64,000 nt of DNA from the NCBI RefSeq assembly GCF_017877055.1, contig NZ_JAGIPG010000003.1, positions 1 to 64,000 of the forward strand, in the 5' to 3' direction. Below, piece by piece: positions 52,872-60,832 of this stretch (position 1 is the stretch's first letter; the number at the start of each line of letters is the position of its first letter). Origin of the DNA: Neorhizobium galegae. Lineage in GTDB: Bacteria > Pseudomonadota > Alphaproteobacteria > Rhizobiales > Rhizobiaceae. Both the position numbers and the translations under genes were made by a program. The notes below the pieces were generated by a model. That model did no database searches. It was not told the DNA's origin and saw only the letters and a list, made by a program, of their open reading frames with translations.

Positions 52872-53981
52872 CTAATAAAGGATCGAGCGCTCCGTTTGCT
52901 TGTCGAACAACTGCATATTGGTGGTGTCGACGACCAGCTTGACCTCCTCGCCGATCGCGCCCTTGAAGCGGGGCGACACGCGCGCGATGAGGCTGCGCCC
53001 GCCGGCGACGATATTGAGGTGGATTTCCGAGCCCATGGGTTCGGCGAGTTCCATGAGGGCGCTGAAGGGCGCCAGATTTTCCGCTGCAATATCGGCCGGC
53101 GGCAATTCGTGAAAATTCTCGGGCCGGATGCCGATGACCAGTTCGCGGCCTTCGTAGGGTGCGATGCGGTTTTTGTCGAAATGCGCCGGCAATGGCAGTT
53201 CCCGCCCGTCGAACGAGGCAAAATATCTCTCGCCTCGCCGCTCGATCACGGATGGCATCATGTTCATCTGCGGCGCGCCGATAAAGCCCGCGACGAACAT
53301 GTTGACGGGGCGATCGTAGAGGTTCTGCGGCGTATCGACCTGCTGGATATGCCCGTCCTTCATCACCACGATGCGGTCCGCCATTGTCATCGCCTCGATC
53401 TGGTCGTGGGTGACGTAGATGAAGGTGGCATCGAGACGCTTGTGCAGCTTGGTGATCTCGGCGCGCATGGTGCCGCGAAGCTTGGCGTCGAGATTGGAGA
53501 GTGGTTCGTCGAGCAGGAAGACCGCCGGATTGCGGACCATGGCACGTCCGAGCGCGACGCGCTGGCGCTGGCCGCCGGACAGAGCCTTCGGCTTGCGGTT
53601 GAGAAGGTGGGTGATGTCGAGGATCTTCGCAGCGTCCTGAACCTGGCTGTCGATGAAATCCCGGGACACTTTCCGAAGCTGCAGGCCGAAAGCCATGTTC
53701 TTGTAGACGGTCATATGCGGGTAAAGCGCATAGTTCTGGAAGACCATGGCGATGTCGCGGTCCTTGGACGGCACGTCGTTCATCATGTTGCCGCCGATCT
53801 GAAGCTCGCCGCCGGAAATCTCTTCCAGCCCGGCGATCATCCTGAGCGTCGTCGATTTGCCGCAACCCGAAGGCCCGACGAGGATGATGAATTCCTTGTC
53901 GGCGATCTCCAGATCGATGTCATGGACGACAGTCAGCGCGCCGTAGGACTTGTTCAGTTTTTTCAGTGAAATGCTGGCCAT
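52872..53981 (-). CDS. sugar ABC transporter ATPase, UgpC/MsmK-like
   Basis: A 369-residue CUT1 ATPase: Walker [10 protein letters not shown], signature LSGGQRQRV, Walker B VFLLDE with SNLD, C-terminal TOBE domain with IRPENF. Follows GH88 by 9 bases. Powers the two permeases of this cluster. About as divergent from the Ugp ATPase at 38.1 kb as expected for separate systems. Confidence 0.9.
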   Translation of the reverse strand: MASISLKKLNKSYGALTVVHDIDLEIADKEFIILVGPSGCGKSTTLRMIAGLEEISGGELQIGGNMMNDVPSKDRDIAMVFQNYALYPHMTVYKNMAFGLQLRKVSRDFIDSQVQDAAKILDITHLLNRKPKALSGGQRQRVALGRAMVRNPAVFLLDEPLSNLDAKLRGTMRAEITKLHKRLDATFIYVTHDQIEAMTMADRIVVMKDGHIQQVDTPQNLYDRPVNMFVAGFIGAPQMNMMPSVIERRGERYFASFDGRELPLPAHFDKNRIAPYEGRELVIGIRPENFHELPPADIAAENLAPFSALMELAEPMGSEIHLNIVAGGRSLIARVSPRFKGAIGEEVKLVVDTTNMQLFDKQTERSILY

Positions 53982-53990
53982 CGGATTCTC

Positions 53991-55163
53991 TCACCAATAG
54001 GAAGACCAGGCGCGCGACAGGCGCGTCAGGGCTTCCATGTAATAATAGTCGCCCCACGAGACGCACTCGTCGACGCCTTCGCCGCGGCAGGTGTTGTAGG
54101 GCGATTTCTTGGAATAGGTCCCATGCAGGACGAGGCCGTTGGAGATCGCCGGGTCCTTTACCGCGTAATGCTCGACGAGGCTTTTCATCATGCGGCGCGC
54201 AAGCTCACGGTAACGCGCGGCCACGTCTGCTTCGACCAGCTCGGCCATTTCGAGCAGCCCGCAGGCGACGATTGCGGCTGCCGAGCTGTCGCGGGGCTCG
54301 CCATCTCCGTCCGAGAATACCAGATCCCAATAGGGCACCAGGTCGGCTGGCAGCTTCTTTAGATAGAAGTCGAGAAGCCGGTCGAAGGTGTTGCGATATT
54401 CGTCGATCGGCTCGTAGCGATAGGAAAGCGCCATGCCGGCGATGCCCCACGCCTGCCCGCGCGCCCAGAAACTGTCGTCCTTGTAGCCCTGCTTCGTTGC
54501 ACCACGAACAGGTGCACCGGTAACCGGGTCCATGTAGAACGTATGGTAGGTGGAATCGTCCAGCCTGACCGAGTTTGCCAGCGTCGTGCGGGCATGGATG
54601 AGCGCGATGTCGCGATATTTTGGATCGCCAGTCTCGCGGCTTGCCCAATAAAGCAGCGGCAGGTTCAGCAGGCAGTCGATGATGTAACGATATTCCTCCG
54701 CGACACCCTTGCGGCCCCAGGCCTGGATGAACTGGCCGATCGGCTGGAAGCGCTCGACAAGCTGGTCCGCGGCCAGAATGGCGGCCTTGCGCCCGTCCTC
54801 ATCGCCGACCAGCTTCCATGCCGCGATGCACGATGGCGAATAGAGAAAGCCCATGTCGTGGTGGTCGGTCTCGATGCGGTTCTCGATCCGGTGCAGGAAA
54901 CTCTGCACCTGGATCTGCGCCGCATGCTGAAAAACCTTGTCGCCTGTGTGCTCGAACGCCAGCCAGATTTCTCCCGGCCAGAAGCCTGCGGTCCATTGGG
55001 TATTCTCGACGGCGGGATAAAAATTGCCGACGCTGGAATGGTTCTGGGACGCATAGGTGAAGGCCGGCAGATTGTGCCGGATCTGGGCGACGGCGAGATC
55101 GAGCGCTGCCTTGACCTCGACATCCGTGATCGGTTGGGGAGCGATCTGCACAACGGCATTCAT
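53991..55163 (-). CDS. unsaturated glucuronyl hydrolase, GH88 family
   Basis: A 390-residue cytoplasmic hydrolase. DHHDMGF (Asp103) and the second acid in IIDCLLNLPLLYW (Asp163) correspond to the two catalytic aspartates of Bacillus UGL (Asp88 and Asp149); FWARGQAWG and GDYYYMEALTR complete the family signature. GH88 enzymes open the 4,5-unsaturated uronic acid ends made by polysaccharide lyases acting on glycosaminoglycans, gellan-type or other uronate-containing chains. No signal peptide, so acts on imported oligosaccharides, between permease and ATPase genes. Confidence 0.9.
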   Translation of the reverse strand: MNAVVQIAPQPITDVEVKAALDLAVAQIRHNLPAFTYASQNHSSVGNFYPAVENTQWTAGFWPGEIWLAFEHTGDKVFQHAAQIQVQSFLHRIENRIETDHHDMGFLYSPSCIAAWKLVGDEDGRKAAILAADQLVERFQPIGQFIQAWGRKGVAEEYRYIIDCLLNLPLLYWASRETGDPKYRDIALIHARTTLANSVRLDDSTYHTFYMDPVTGAPVRGATKQGYKDDSFWARGQAWGIAGMALSYRYEPIDEYRNTFDRLLDFYLKKLPADLVPYWDLVFSDGDGEPRDSSAAAIVACGLLEMAELVEADVAARYRELARRMMKSLVEHYAVKDPAISNGLVLHGTYSKKSPYNTCRGEGVDECVSWGDYYYMEALTRLSRAWSSYW

Positions 55164-55167
55164 GACG

Positions 55168-56004
55168 TTAACCCTTGAGGCCCGATGAGGCGACGCCTTC
55201 GACGAAGAAGCGCTGCAGCGACAGGAAGACGATCAGGACGGGAATGAGGGCGACGACCGATGCCGCCATGATCAGCCCGTATTCGGCGGAATATTGCGAG
55301 ATGAACATACGCAGGCCGATCTGGATCGTCTTCAGCTCCGTCTTGGTCAGATAGATCATCGGGCCGAGGAAGTCGTTCCAGGTGGTGACGAAGGTGAAGA
55401 TGGTCAGCGTCGAGAGCGCGGGCTTGGACAGCGGCAGCATGATGCGCGCCCAGATCTGATATTCGTTCATGCCGTCGATGCGTGCCGCCTCGCAAAGCTC
55501 CGTCGGGATCGACATGTAGAACTGCCGCATGAGGAACACGCCGAAGGCGGTGAACGCCTGCAGGCAGATCAGCGCCAGATGCGTATTGTTCAGACCGAAT
55601 TCGCGCATCAGCAGGAACTGAGGCACCATATAGACCTGCCAGGGCATGGCGATCGTCGCGATATAACCGAGGAAAAGCGTGTTCTTGTAGGGAAAATCGA
55701 GCTTGGCAAAGGCATAGGCGGCGAAGCTCGACGTCAGCAGCTGGAGCAGAGTGACGATGATCGTCAGCTTCGATGTGTTGTAGATGAAGAGGCCGAGCGG
55801 GATCTTCGTCCAGATGTCCACGTAGTTCTGCCACTGCGGTTGCGATGGAATCCACTCGATCGGAAAGACGAAGACGTCGCGGCTGAGCTTCAACGAGGCA
55901 GAAAGCATCCAAGCGAAAGGCATCAGCATCACGGCGGTGATGACGATGACCGTCGCATAGATTGCGACCCTCTTGGCAGTGATCTTGTGTCCGGCAATCT
56001 TCAC
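55168..56004 (-). CDS. sugar ABC transporter permease (MalG-like)
   Basis: A 278-residue permease with six helices and EAARIDGMNEYQIWARIMLPLS as EAA loop. MalG/LacG type, second permease of the cluster. Overlapped by almost nothing (3-base gap) with the partner permease and 4 bases from GH88. Confidence 0.9.
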   Translation of the reverse strand: MKIAGHKITAKRVAIYATVIVITAVMLMPFAWMLSASLKLSRDVFVFPIEWIPSQPQWQNYVDIWTKIPLGLFIYNTSKLTIIVTLLQLLTSSFAAYAFAKLDFPYKNTLFLGYIATIAMPWQVYMVPQFLLMREFGLNNTHLALICLQAFTAFGVFLMRQFYMSIPTELCEAARIDGMNEYQIWARIMLPLSKPALSTLTIFTFVTTWNDFLGPMIYLTKTELKTIQIGLRMFISQYSAEYGLIMAASVVALIPVLIVFLSLQRFFVEGVASSGLKG

Positions 56005-56007
56005 GGA

Positions 56008-56958
56008 TCAATCCTCCCTCTGTCGGCGGAACTGGACGACCGTGACTGCCAGCACGAGAAAGAAGAGAACGAGCGCAATCATGCTGGAATAACCGAGGTC
56101 CCAGGAAATGAAGGCTTCGTTGTAGATGTGATAAACGAGGACAAGCGTCGAGGTGCCGGGGCCGCCCTGGGTGATCATGTAGATCTGATCGAAGACCTTG
56201 AACGACTGGATCGTCAGCATGACGGTCACGAAAAAGGTCGTGGGGGCGAGCTGCGGCACGGTGACATAGATGAACTTCTGCCACGAATTGGCACCGTCGA
56301 GATCGGCCGCTTCGTAAAGCTCGGAATTGATGCCCTGCAGCCCGGCGAGATAGACGACCATGTAATAACCCATGCTCTTCCAGATGCCGAAGAGGATGAC
56401 CGTCACCATCGCCCAATGCCGGTCGGCCGCCCAGCCCGGCATGTCCTTGGGGTCGAGGCCGAGCGTGTAGAGGATCATGTTCACCGGCCCCATTTCGGGG
56501 TTGAAGATCATGTTCCAGACCACGGCGACAGCCACCAGCGACGCGACGTACGGAAAGAACATTGCCGTTCGGAAGAAGTCGCGCCCGAAAATCTTCTGGT
56601 TCAGCAGGATCGCCAGGCCGAGCGCGCAGGCAAGCGTCGCGGGCACCGACACGACCGTATAGATGATCGTGTTCCAGAATGCGGCAATGAAGACCTTGTC
56701 TTCGAACAGCCGCCAGAAATTGTCGAGACCGGCGAAGGTGATCGCATTGGAGCCGTCCCAATGCATGAACGCCAGCACGAAGGCGAACAGGATCGGTCCG
56801 AGCGTAAAGACGGCAAAACCGAGGAAATTCGGGGCGATGAAGGAGTAGGCGACCAGCGCGCTCTGTATCTTGCGCCGGCGGCGCGACAACACCTTGCTCG
56901 GCCGCCGGGACGCGGCCGGCGCATCACCCGCGGCAATGGTCGAATTCGATATGGACAC
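56008..56958 (-). CDS. sugar ABC transporter permease (MalF-like)
   Basis: A 316-residue permease with an N-terminal cytosolic arginine-rich segment (RRPSKVLSRRRRKIQSALVAY), six helices and EAADLDGANSWQKFIYVTVPQLAP as EAA loop. First gene of the minus-strand transport/GH88 operon. The region upstream (56959-57178) is the divergent promoter shared with the lyase-like gene. Confidence 0.9.
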   Translation of the reverse strand: MSISNSTIAAGDAPAASRRPSKVLSRRRRKIQSALVAYSFIAPNFLGFAVFTLGPILFAFVLAFMHWDGSNAITFAGLDNFWRLFEDKVFIAAFWNTIIYTVVSVPATLACALGLAILLNQKIFGRDFFRTAMFFPYVASLVAVAVVWNMIFNPEMGPVNMILYTLGLDPKDMPGWAADRHWAMVTVILFGIWKSMGYYMVVYLAGLQGINSELYEAADLDGANSWQKFIYVTVPQLAPTTFFVTVMLTIQSFKVFDQIYMITQGGPGTSTLVLVYHIYNEAFISWDLGYSSMIALVLFFLVLAVTVVQFRRQRED

Positions 56959-57126
56959 TTTATCCCTCCTCGAACCAGGATGCTCCGATCGATGCCCAAG
57001 GGCTATCCACGGCCCGCCATTGTGTCACGAGCGTGCCGCCTCCCTACCGAGGGGATAGCACATCTCTCACATTGGTCAAACAAGTTTATGGATAAATCAT
57101 ATGAATTCTGTAGTCATCTCAAAATA

Positions 57127-57134
57127 CGTATGAT
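57127..57134. promoter_or_regulatory. GTATGAT motif in the divergent lyase/permease promoter
   Basis: CGTATGAT here, within an AATACGTATGATAGG context, resembles motifs before the GntR gene (GTGTATGACAA, 60593-60603) and before the acetyltransferase (GGTATGATGACA, 60741-60752). FCD-GntR regulators bind TTGT-N3-ACAA or similar dyads containing GTATGAC, so these could be sites for the regulator at 59.8-60.5 kb. Only three short hits; weak evidence. A TCATATGA palindrome also lies about 30 bases upstream. Confidence 0.25.
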
Positions 57135-57178
57135 AGGTGGCGAATGAGGTCGTTTATCGGTCGCATGGAGGAAGGCTG

Positions 57179-58960
57179 ATGTTCAGCGAGATCGCCGGGT
57201 CTTTGCCGCCGGTTTTGGGGGACTTCATGCCCGGCGCGCCGATCGGCGATCGGGCCGCCTGGGATGCCGTATCGGATGATATGCGTTCCGCAGTCATCCG
57301 GGATGCGGAGGCGGCGCTTGGCCGGCCGTGGTCGCTCATCAAGGCTTCCGACTACCGGGAATATTCGCTGAACGGGAACCGCTCCCGCTTTGAGGCGCTG
57401 TATTTTTCGCGGCGGCGGATGTTGAACGATATGGTTCTTGCCGAGCTGCTCGAGGGCAGGGGGCGTTTCATCGATGCAATCGTCGACGGTGTCTTCCTGA
57501 TCTGTGAGGAAAGCGGCTGGCAGCTTCCGGCTCACAACGCCTACGAGCGGGGCGGACAGCGGTTTGCCTTGCCCGATACGGAGCAGCCGGTCATCGATCT
57601 GTTTGCGGCGGAGACGGGTGCCCTGCTGGCGACCGTGGCCGCTCTGATGAAAGATCGGCTCGACGAGGTCAGTCCGCAGGTCGTCGCCCGGATCGAGCGG
57701 GAGGTCCGGCTGCGCATCGTGTCGCCCTATCTCGACCGGCATTTCTGGTGGATGGGAAACGGCACTGAGCGAATGAACAACTGGACGGCGTGGATAACGC
57801 AGAACGTCCTGCTTTCGACCTTTGTCCTGAAGACGGAACAGGACCTGCGGCGGCGGATCGTCGGGAAGGCCCTTTCCAGCCTGGATGCCTTCATCAAGGA
57901 TTACGCGGAGGACGGGGCCTGCGAGGAGGGAGTGGTTTATTATCGCCATGCGGCGCTCTGCATGGCCGGGGCGATGGCCATTCTCGACACGGTTGCTCCA
58001 GCTTCGATGACGCCGCTCTGGAAGGCTCCAAAAATCCGCGGCATGGCGGAATATATCGTCAACATGCATGTCGCCGGCCATCACTATTTCAACTTTGCCG
58101 ATTCCGCCGCCGTCGTGGAACCCTGCACCGTGCGCGAGTATCTCTTCGGTAAGGCCGTTGGGTCGAACGTATTGGCGGCATTCGCCGCGCGCGACCGGCT
58201 GTCGTCTGGGCACAGGCACCTGCCAGAGGAATGGAACCTCTGGTACCGCGTGCAGGAGCTGCTGGTAACGCCGGCAGTCGGCACCGAACCGAAGCCGCCG
58301 GATGATATGTTTTATCCCGGGATCGGCCTATTCGTTGCCCGCGACGACCGCTTCGCGCTCGCCGTCAAGGGCGGCAATAACGGGGAAAGCCACAACCACA
58401 ACGACGTCGGCAGCCTGACGGTCTACAAGGACGGCAAGCCGTTCCTGGTCGACGTCGGAGTCGAAACCTACACCGCCAAGACCTTCTCCTCCGAGCGCTA
58501 CGACATCTGGACCATGCAGTCGGGTTTCCACAACCTGCCGACTTTCGGAGAGGTGAACCAAGCCGACGGCGCGGAATTCGCGGCGCGTAATGTCCATACC
58601 GAGTTCACCGAAGACCAGGCGCAAATATCTCTGGACATCGCAACCGCCTATCCGGTCGAGGCGCGCGTGCGGTCCTATCGGCGAACCGTCACGCTCCGGC
58701 GCGGGCGGGAGATCGAGGTCGTCGACATCCATGAGGGTGACCTGCCGGCCGTGCTTTCGCTGATGACCTGCGTCGAGCCGATTATCCACCATGCGCTTTA
58801 TTTCGAAGGCCTCGGCCGCATCGATCTCGAAGGAGCCGGCGAGGTCGAGATTGACGCAATCGACATCGACGATGCCCGCCTGCGCATCTCCTGGTCCTCG
58901 AGAATTTATCGACTGCGCATCCCCTTTGCCGGAACGCGCCTGCAACTGCGGATCGTCTGA
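57179..58960 (+). CDS. heparinase II/III-family protein, putative polysaccharide lyase
   Basis: A 593-residue protein with an N-terminal alpha-helical toroid and a C-terminal beta-sandwich. GNNGESHNHNDVGSL, FLVDVG, and Tyr/His-containing stretches afterward (ERYDIWTMQSGFHNLP) correspond to the heparinase II/III-like domain, where Tyr and His act in beta-elimination. No signal peptide is seen, which suggests that it works inside the cell on imported oligosaccharides and hands its unsaturated product to the GH88 enzyme. ATG 57179 has GGAGGAAGG upstream; a longer frame is rejected. Confidence 0.8.
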   Translation: MFSEIAGSLPPVLGDFMPGAPIGDRAAWDAVSDDMRSAVIRDAEAALGRPWSLIKASDYREYSLNGNRSRFEALYFSRRRMLNDMVLAELLEGRGRFIDAIVDGVFLICEESGWQLPAHNAYERGGQRFALPDTEQPVIDLFAAETGALLATVAALMKDRLDEVSPQVVARIEREVRLRIVSPYLDRHFWWMGNGTERMNNWTAWITQNVLLSTFVLKTEQDLRRRIVGKALSSLDAFIKDYAEDGACEEGVVYYRHAALCMAGAMAILDTVAPASMTPLWKAPKIRGMAEYIVNMHVAGHHYFNFADSAAVVEPCTVREYLFGKAVGSNVLAAFAARDRLSSGHRHLPEEWNLWYRVQELLVTPAVGTEPKPPDDMFYPGIGLFVARDDRFALAVKGGNNGESHNHNDVGSLTVYKDGKPFLVDVGVETYTAKTFSSERYDIWTMQSGFHNLPTFGEVNQADGAEFAARNVHTEFTEDQAQISLDIATAYPVEARVRSYRRTVTLRRGREIEVVDIHEGDLPAVLSLMTCVEPIIHHALYFEGLGRIDLEGAGEVEIDAIDIDDARLRISWSSRIYRLRIPFAGTRLQLRIV

Positions 58961-58971
58961 GGAGGACGAGC

Positions 58972-59760
58972 ATGGAATTGACACTGAAAGTCGTGGATGT
59001 GGCGGGCGAGGTTCGCGCCGAGGCAACGGCTATGGACGAGGCCTATCTCGTCTATCGCAACGTCTACAAGGAGGGCGATCAGGTCGTCGTCGAAGCATCT
59101 GAGCCGGGATATCTGATGCTCGCCCTCGACGACGCGATGGCTCCCGCCATCGTCTATATGAAGGGCGGGACCTATGCGCTCGGGGTACCCTTCGGTTCCA
59201 AGCGCATTCCCTATTCACCGCGGGCCTTCGAGGGCGGAATCCACAGGTTATGCGTGCGCAAGGCGCGGGCGGAGGAAATCGCCGCGCGCCGGAACCTCGC
59301 CCTCAATCCGTGGGATGACCATGCCAACGCCTCCGTCTTTCCGCATGCCAAGGCGAATGTGGAGACGCGTGGAGAGGCGGTTTTCGCGGCGCGCAACGCC
59401 ATCGACGGTGAAAAGGCCAATGACGATCATGGCTTCTGGCCCTATACAAGCTGGGGGATCAATCGCGACCCCGAGGCGACGCTGACCCTCGATTTCGGTC
59501 GGCCGGTGAAAATCGACGAAATCGTCCTCTACCTGCGAGCCGATTTTCCGCACGACGCATGGTGGGAAGAGGCGAGCGTCACCTTTTCCAACGCCGAAAC
59601 CGTGTGTTTTTCACTGATCAAAACGGGTGCGGCGCAATGCTTTCCGGTGAGGGGACAGACGGTTGAATGGATCAGGCTGCACAGCCTGATCAAGGCCGAC
59701 GATCCTTCGCCCTTTCCGGCGCTGACGCAGATCGAGGTCTGGGGACGTGAAGCGGATTAG
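58972..59760 (+). CDS. unknown protein with a C-terminal discoidin-like domain
   Basis: A 262-residue protein whose second half (from about 125, NALDGE-like NAIDGEKANDDHGFWPYTSWGINRD) looks like an F5/8-type-C/discoidin or CBM32-like beta-sandwich with LTLDFGRPVKIDEIVLYLR. The N-terminal half is not recognised. No signal peptide. Starts 11 bases after the lyase with an AGGAGGA-type site; they share a transcript and probably a substrate. No function can be claimed. Confidence 0.6.
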   Translation: MELTLKVVDVAGEVRAEATAMDEAYLVYRNVYKEGDQVVVEASEPGYLMLALDDAMAPAIVYMKGGTYALGVPFGSKRIPYSPRAFEGGIHRLCVRKARAEEIAARRNLALNPWDDHANASVFPHAKANVETRGEAVFAARNAIDGEKANDDHGFWPYTSWGINRDPEATLTLDFGRPVKIDEIVLYLRADFPHDAWWEEASVTFSNAETVCFSLIKTGAAQCFPVRGQTVEWIRLHSLIKADDPSPFPALTQIEVWGREAD

Positions 59761-59803
59761 GGCAGAATGTCGGCCCGGACCATGTCGCCGATATGCTGCG
59801 GGA

Positions 59804-60541
59804 TCAGCTTGAAAACGCCTTGAAATCCCTCAGCACATCCCGGTAGCGGATCTGGCTGCCTCTCAGGTGGTCGCGCATGGCATTGCGCGCCGCCTCCTCG
59901 TTGCGATCCGAGATCGCCACGACGATCGCTTCGTGTTCCTTGTGGATCATGCGGCGGTAGGCGGTCTGTTCACCGGACCGTTCGCCGGGTGTTGCCCTCG
60001 ATTGCGGAATAGCCGCGGTGCCATGAAATTCCAGATGCTGCCGGAACAGCGGATTGTTGGTGGCGTCGGCGATGGCGAAATGCAGTGCGAGATCCGCCTC
60101 GCGGATGGATTCATTCTGTTCGATGCACCGCAGAATTTCACGATGACGCTCGAAGATCGCCTCTTCCTGGGCTGGAGACCGGCGCATGGCAGCCAGACCG
60201 GCAGCCTCGATCTCCAGCGGCGCCCGCACCTCGAGCACCTCCAGATCGGACGAGACGCGCGCCCGGTCGATTTTCCGACCCGAAGGGGCCGGAGCATCCT
60301 GGCTGAGAACATAAATTCCCGCCCCCTGCCTCACTTCGACAAGCCCATCCGAGCGCAGCGCGGCGACCGCTTCGCGGATTACCGTCCGGCTTACGCCATG
60401 CGTTTCCGTCAGTTCCACCTCGCTCGGGAGCTTGTCACCGGGGGAGTATTGGCCGCCGGCAATGGCTGCCCGAAGGCTTTCGCCCACCCGTGACACCAGT
60501 GATCCCGGTCCCTTGTTCCGATCCTTGGTCTGGGTCGTCAC
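59804..60541 (-). CDS. GntR-family regulator, FCD subfamily
   Basis: A 245-residue regulator: GESLRAAIAGGQYSPGDKLPSEVELTETHGVSRTVIREAVAALRSDGLVEVRQGAGIYV is the winged-helix GntR domain, followed by an all-helical FCD domain with the metal-binding His/Asp residues (ALHFAIADAT and HKEHEAIV). FCD regulators usually respond to uronates, keto-acids or dicarboxylates. GTG 60541 with GGGGA six bases upstream is preferred over an alternative TTG. Convergent with the discoidin-like gene, divergent from the acetyltransferase. It is the natural regulator of the locus. Confidence 0.9.
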   Translation of the reverse strand: MTTQTKDRNKGPGSLVSRVGESLRAAIAGGQYSPGDKLPSEVELTETHGVSRTVIREAVAALRSDGLVEVRQGAGIYVLSQDAPAPSGRKIDRARVSSDLEVLEVRAPLEIEAAGLAAMRRSPAQEEAIFERHREILRCIEQNESIREADLALHFAIADATNNPLFRQHLEFHGTAAIPQSRATPGERSGEQTAYRRMIHKEHEAIVVAISDRNEEAARNAMRDHLRGSQIRYRDVLRDFKAFSS

Positions 60542-60592
60542 GCTCAATCCCCACTGCAACGATGCGACGCATCTGCGCCGTATTCATCACAC

Positions 60593-60603
60593 GTGTATGA
60601 CAA
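60593..60603. promoter_or_regulatory. possible GntR operator (GTGTATGACAA)
   Basis: A near-match to TTGTATGACAA, one base off a symmetrical TTGT-N3-ACAA site, about 50 bases upstream of the GntR start. Position fits autoregulation. Confidence 0.35.
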
Positions 60604-60832
60604 ATTCCGGTCCATATCAATCCAAGAGTAAATTCCATTTGTCTTTGGCAGCATCAAACGGGCCAAACGACCTCCGAAACTAAAGCTGGACGCTTAAATT
60701 TGTCTGCTGTATCTCATCGATTGGCCGAATACTGAAAATTGGTATGATGACATAGGCGTGCCATTTGAAGATATCCGTCTGCCGGGAGCATATGGGCATA
60801 AGCCTGCTTCGAGGCGTTGGAGGAGGTGCAGG

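Noticed and set aside
52120-53865. 581-residue frame over DUF624 and part of the UgpC-like ATPase
   Set aside because: Only its C-terminal 243 residues are DUF624; the rest is the ATPase gene read in another frame.
55160-56761. 533-residue frame across both sugar permeases
   Set aside because: Low-complexity His/Arg-rich translation in the wrong frame; the two real permeases have proper EAA loops.
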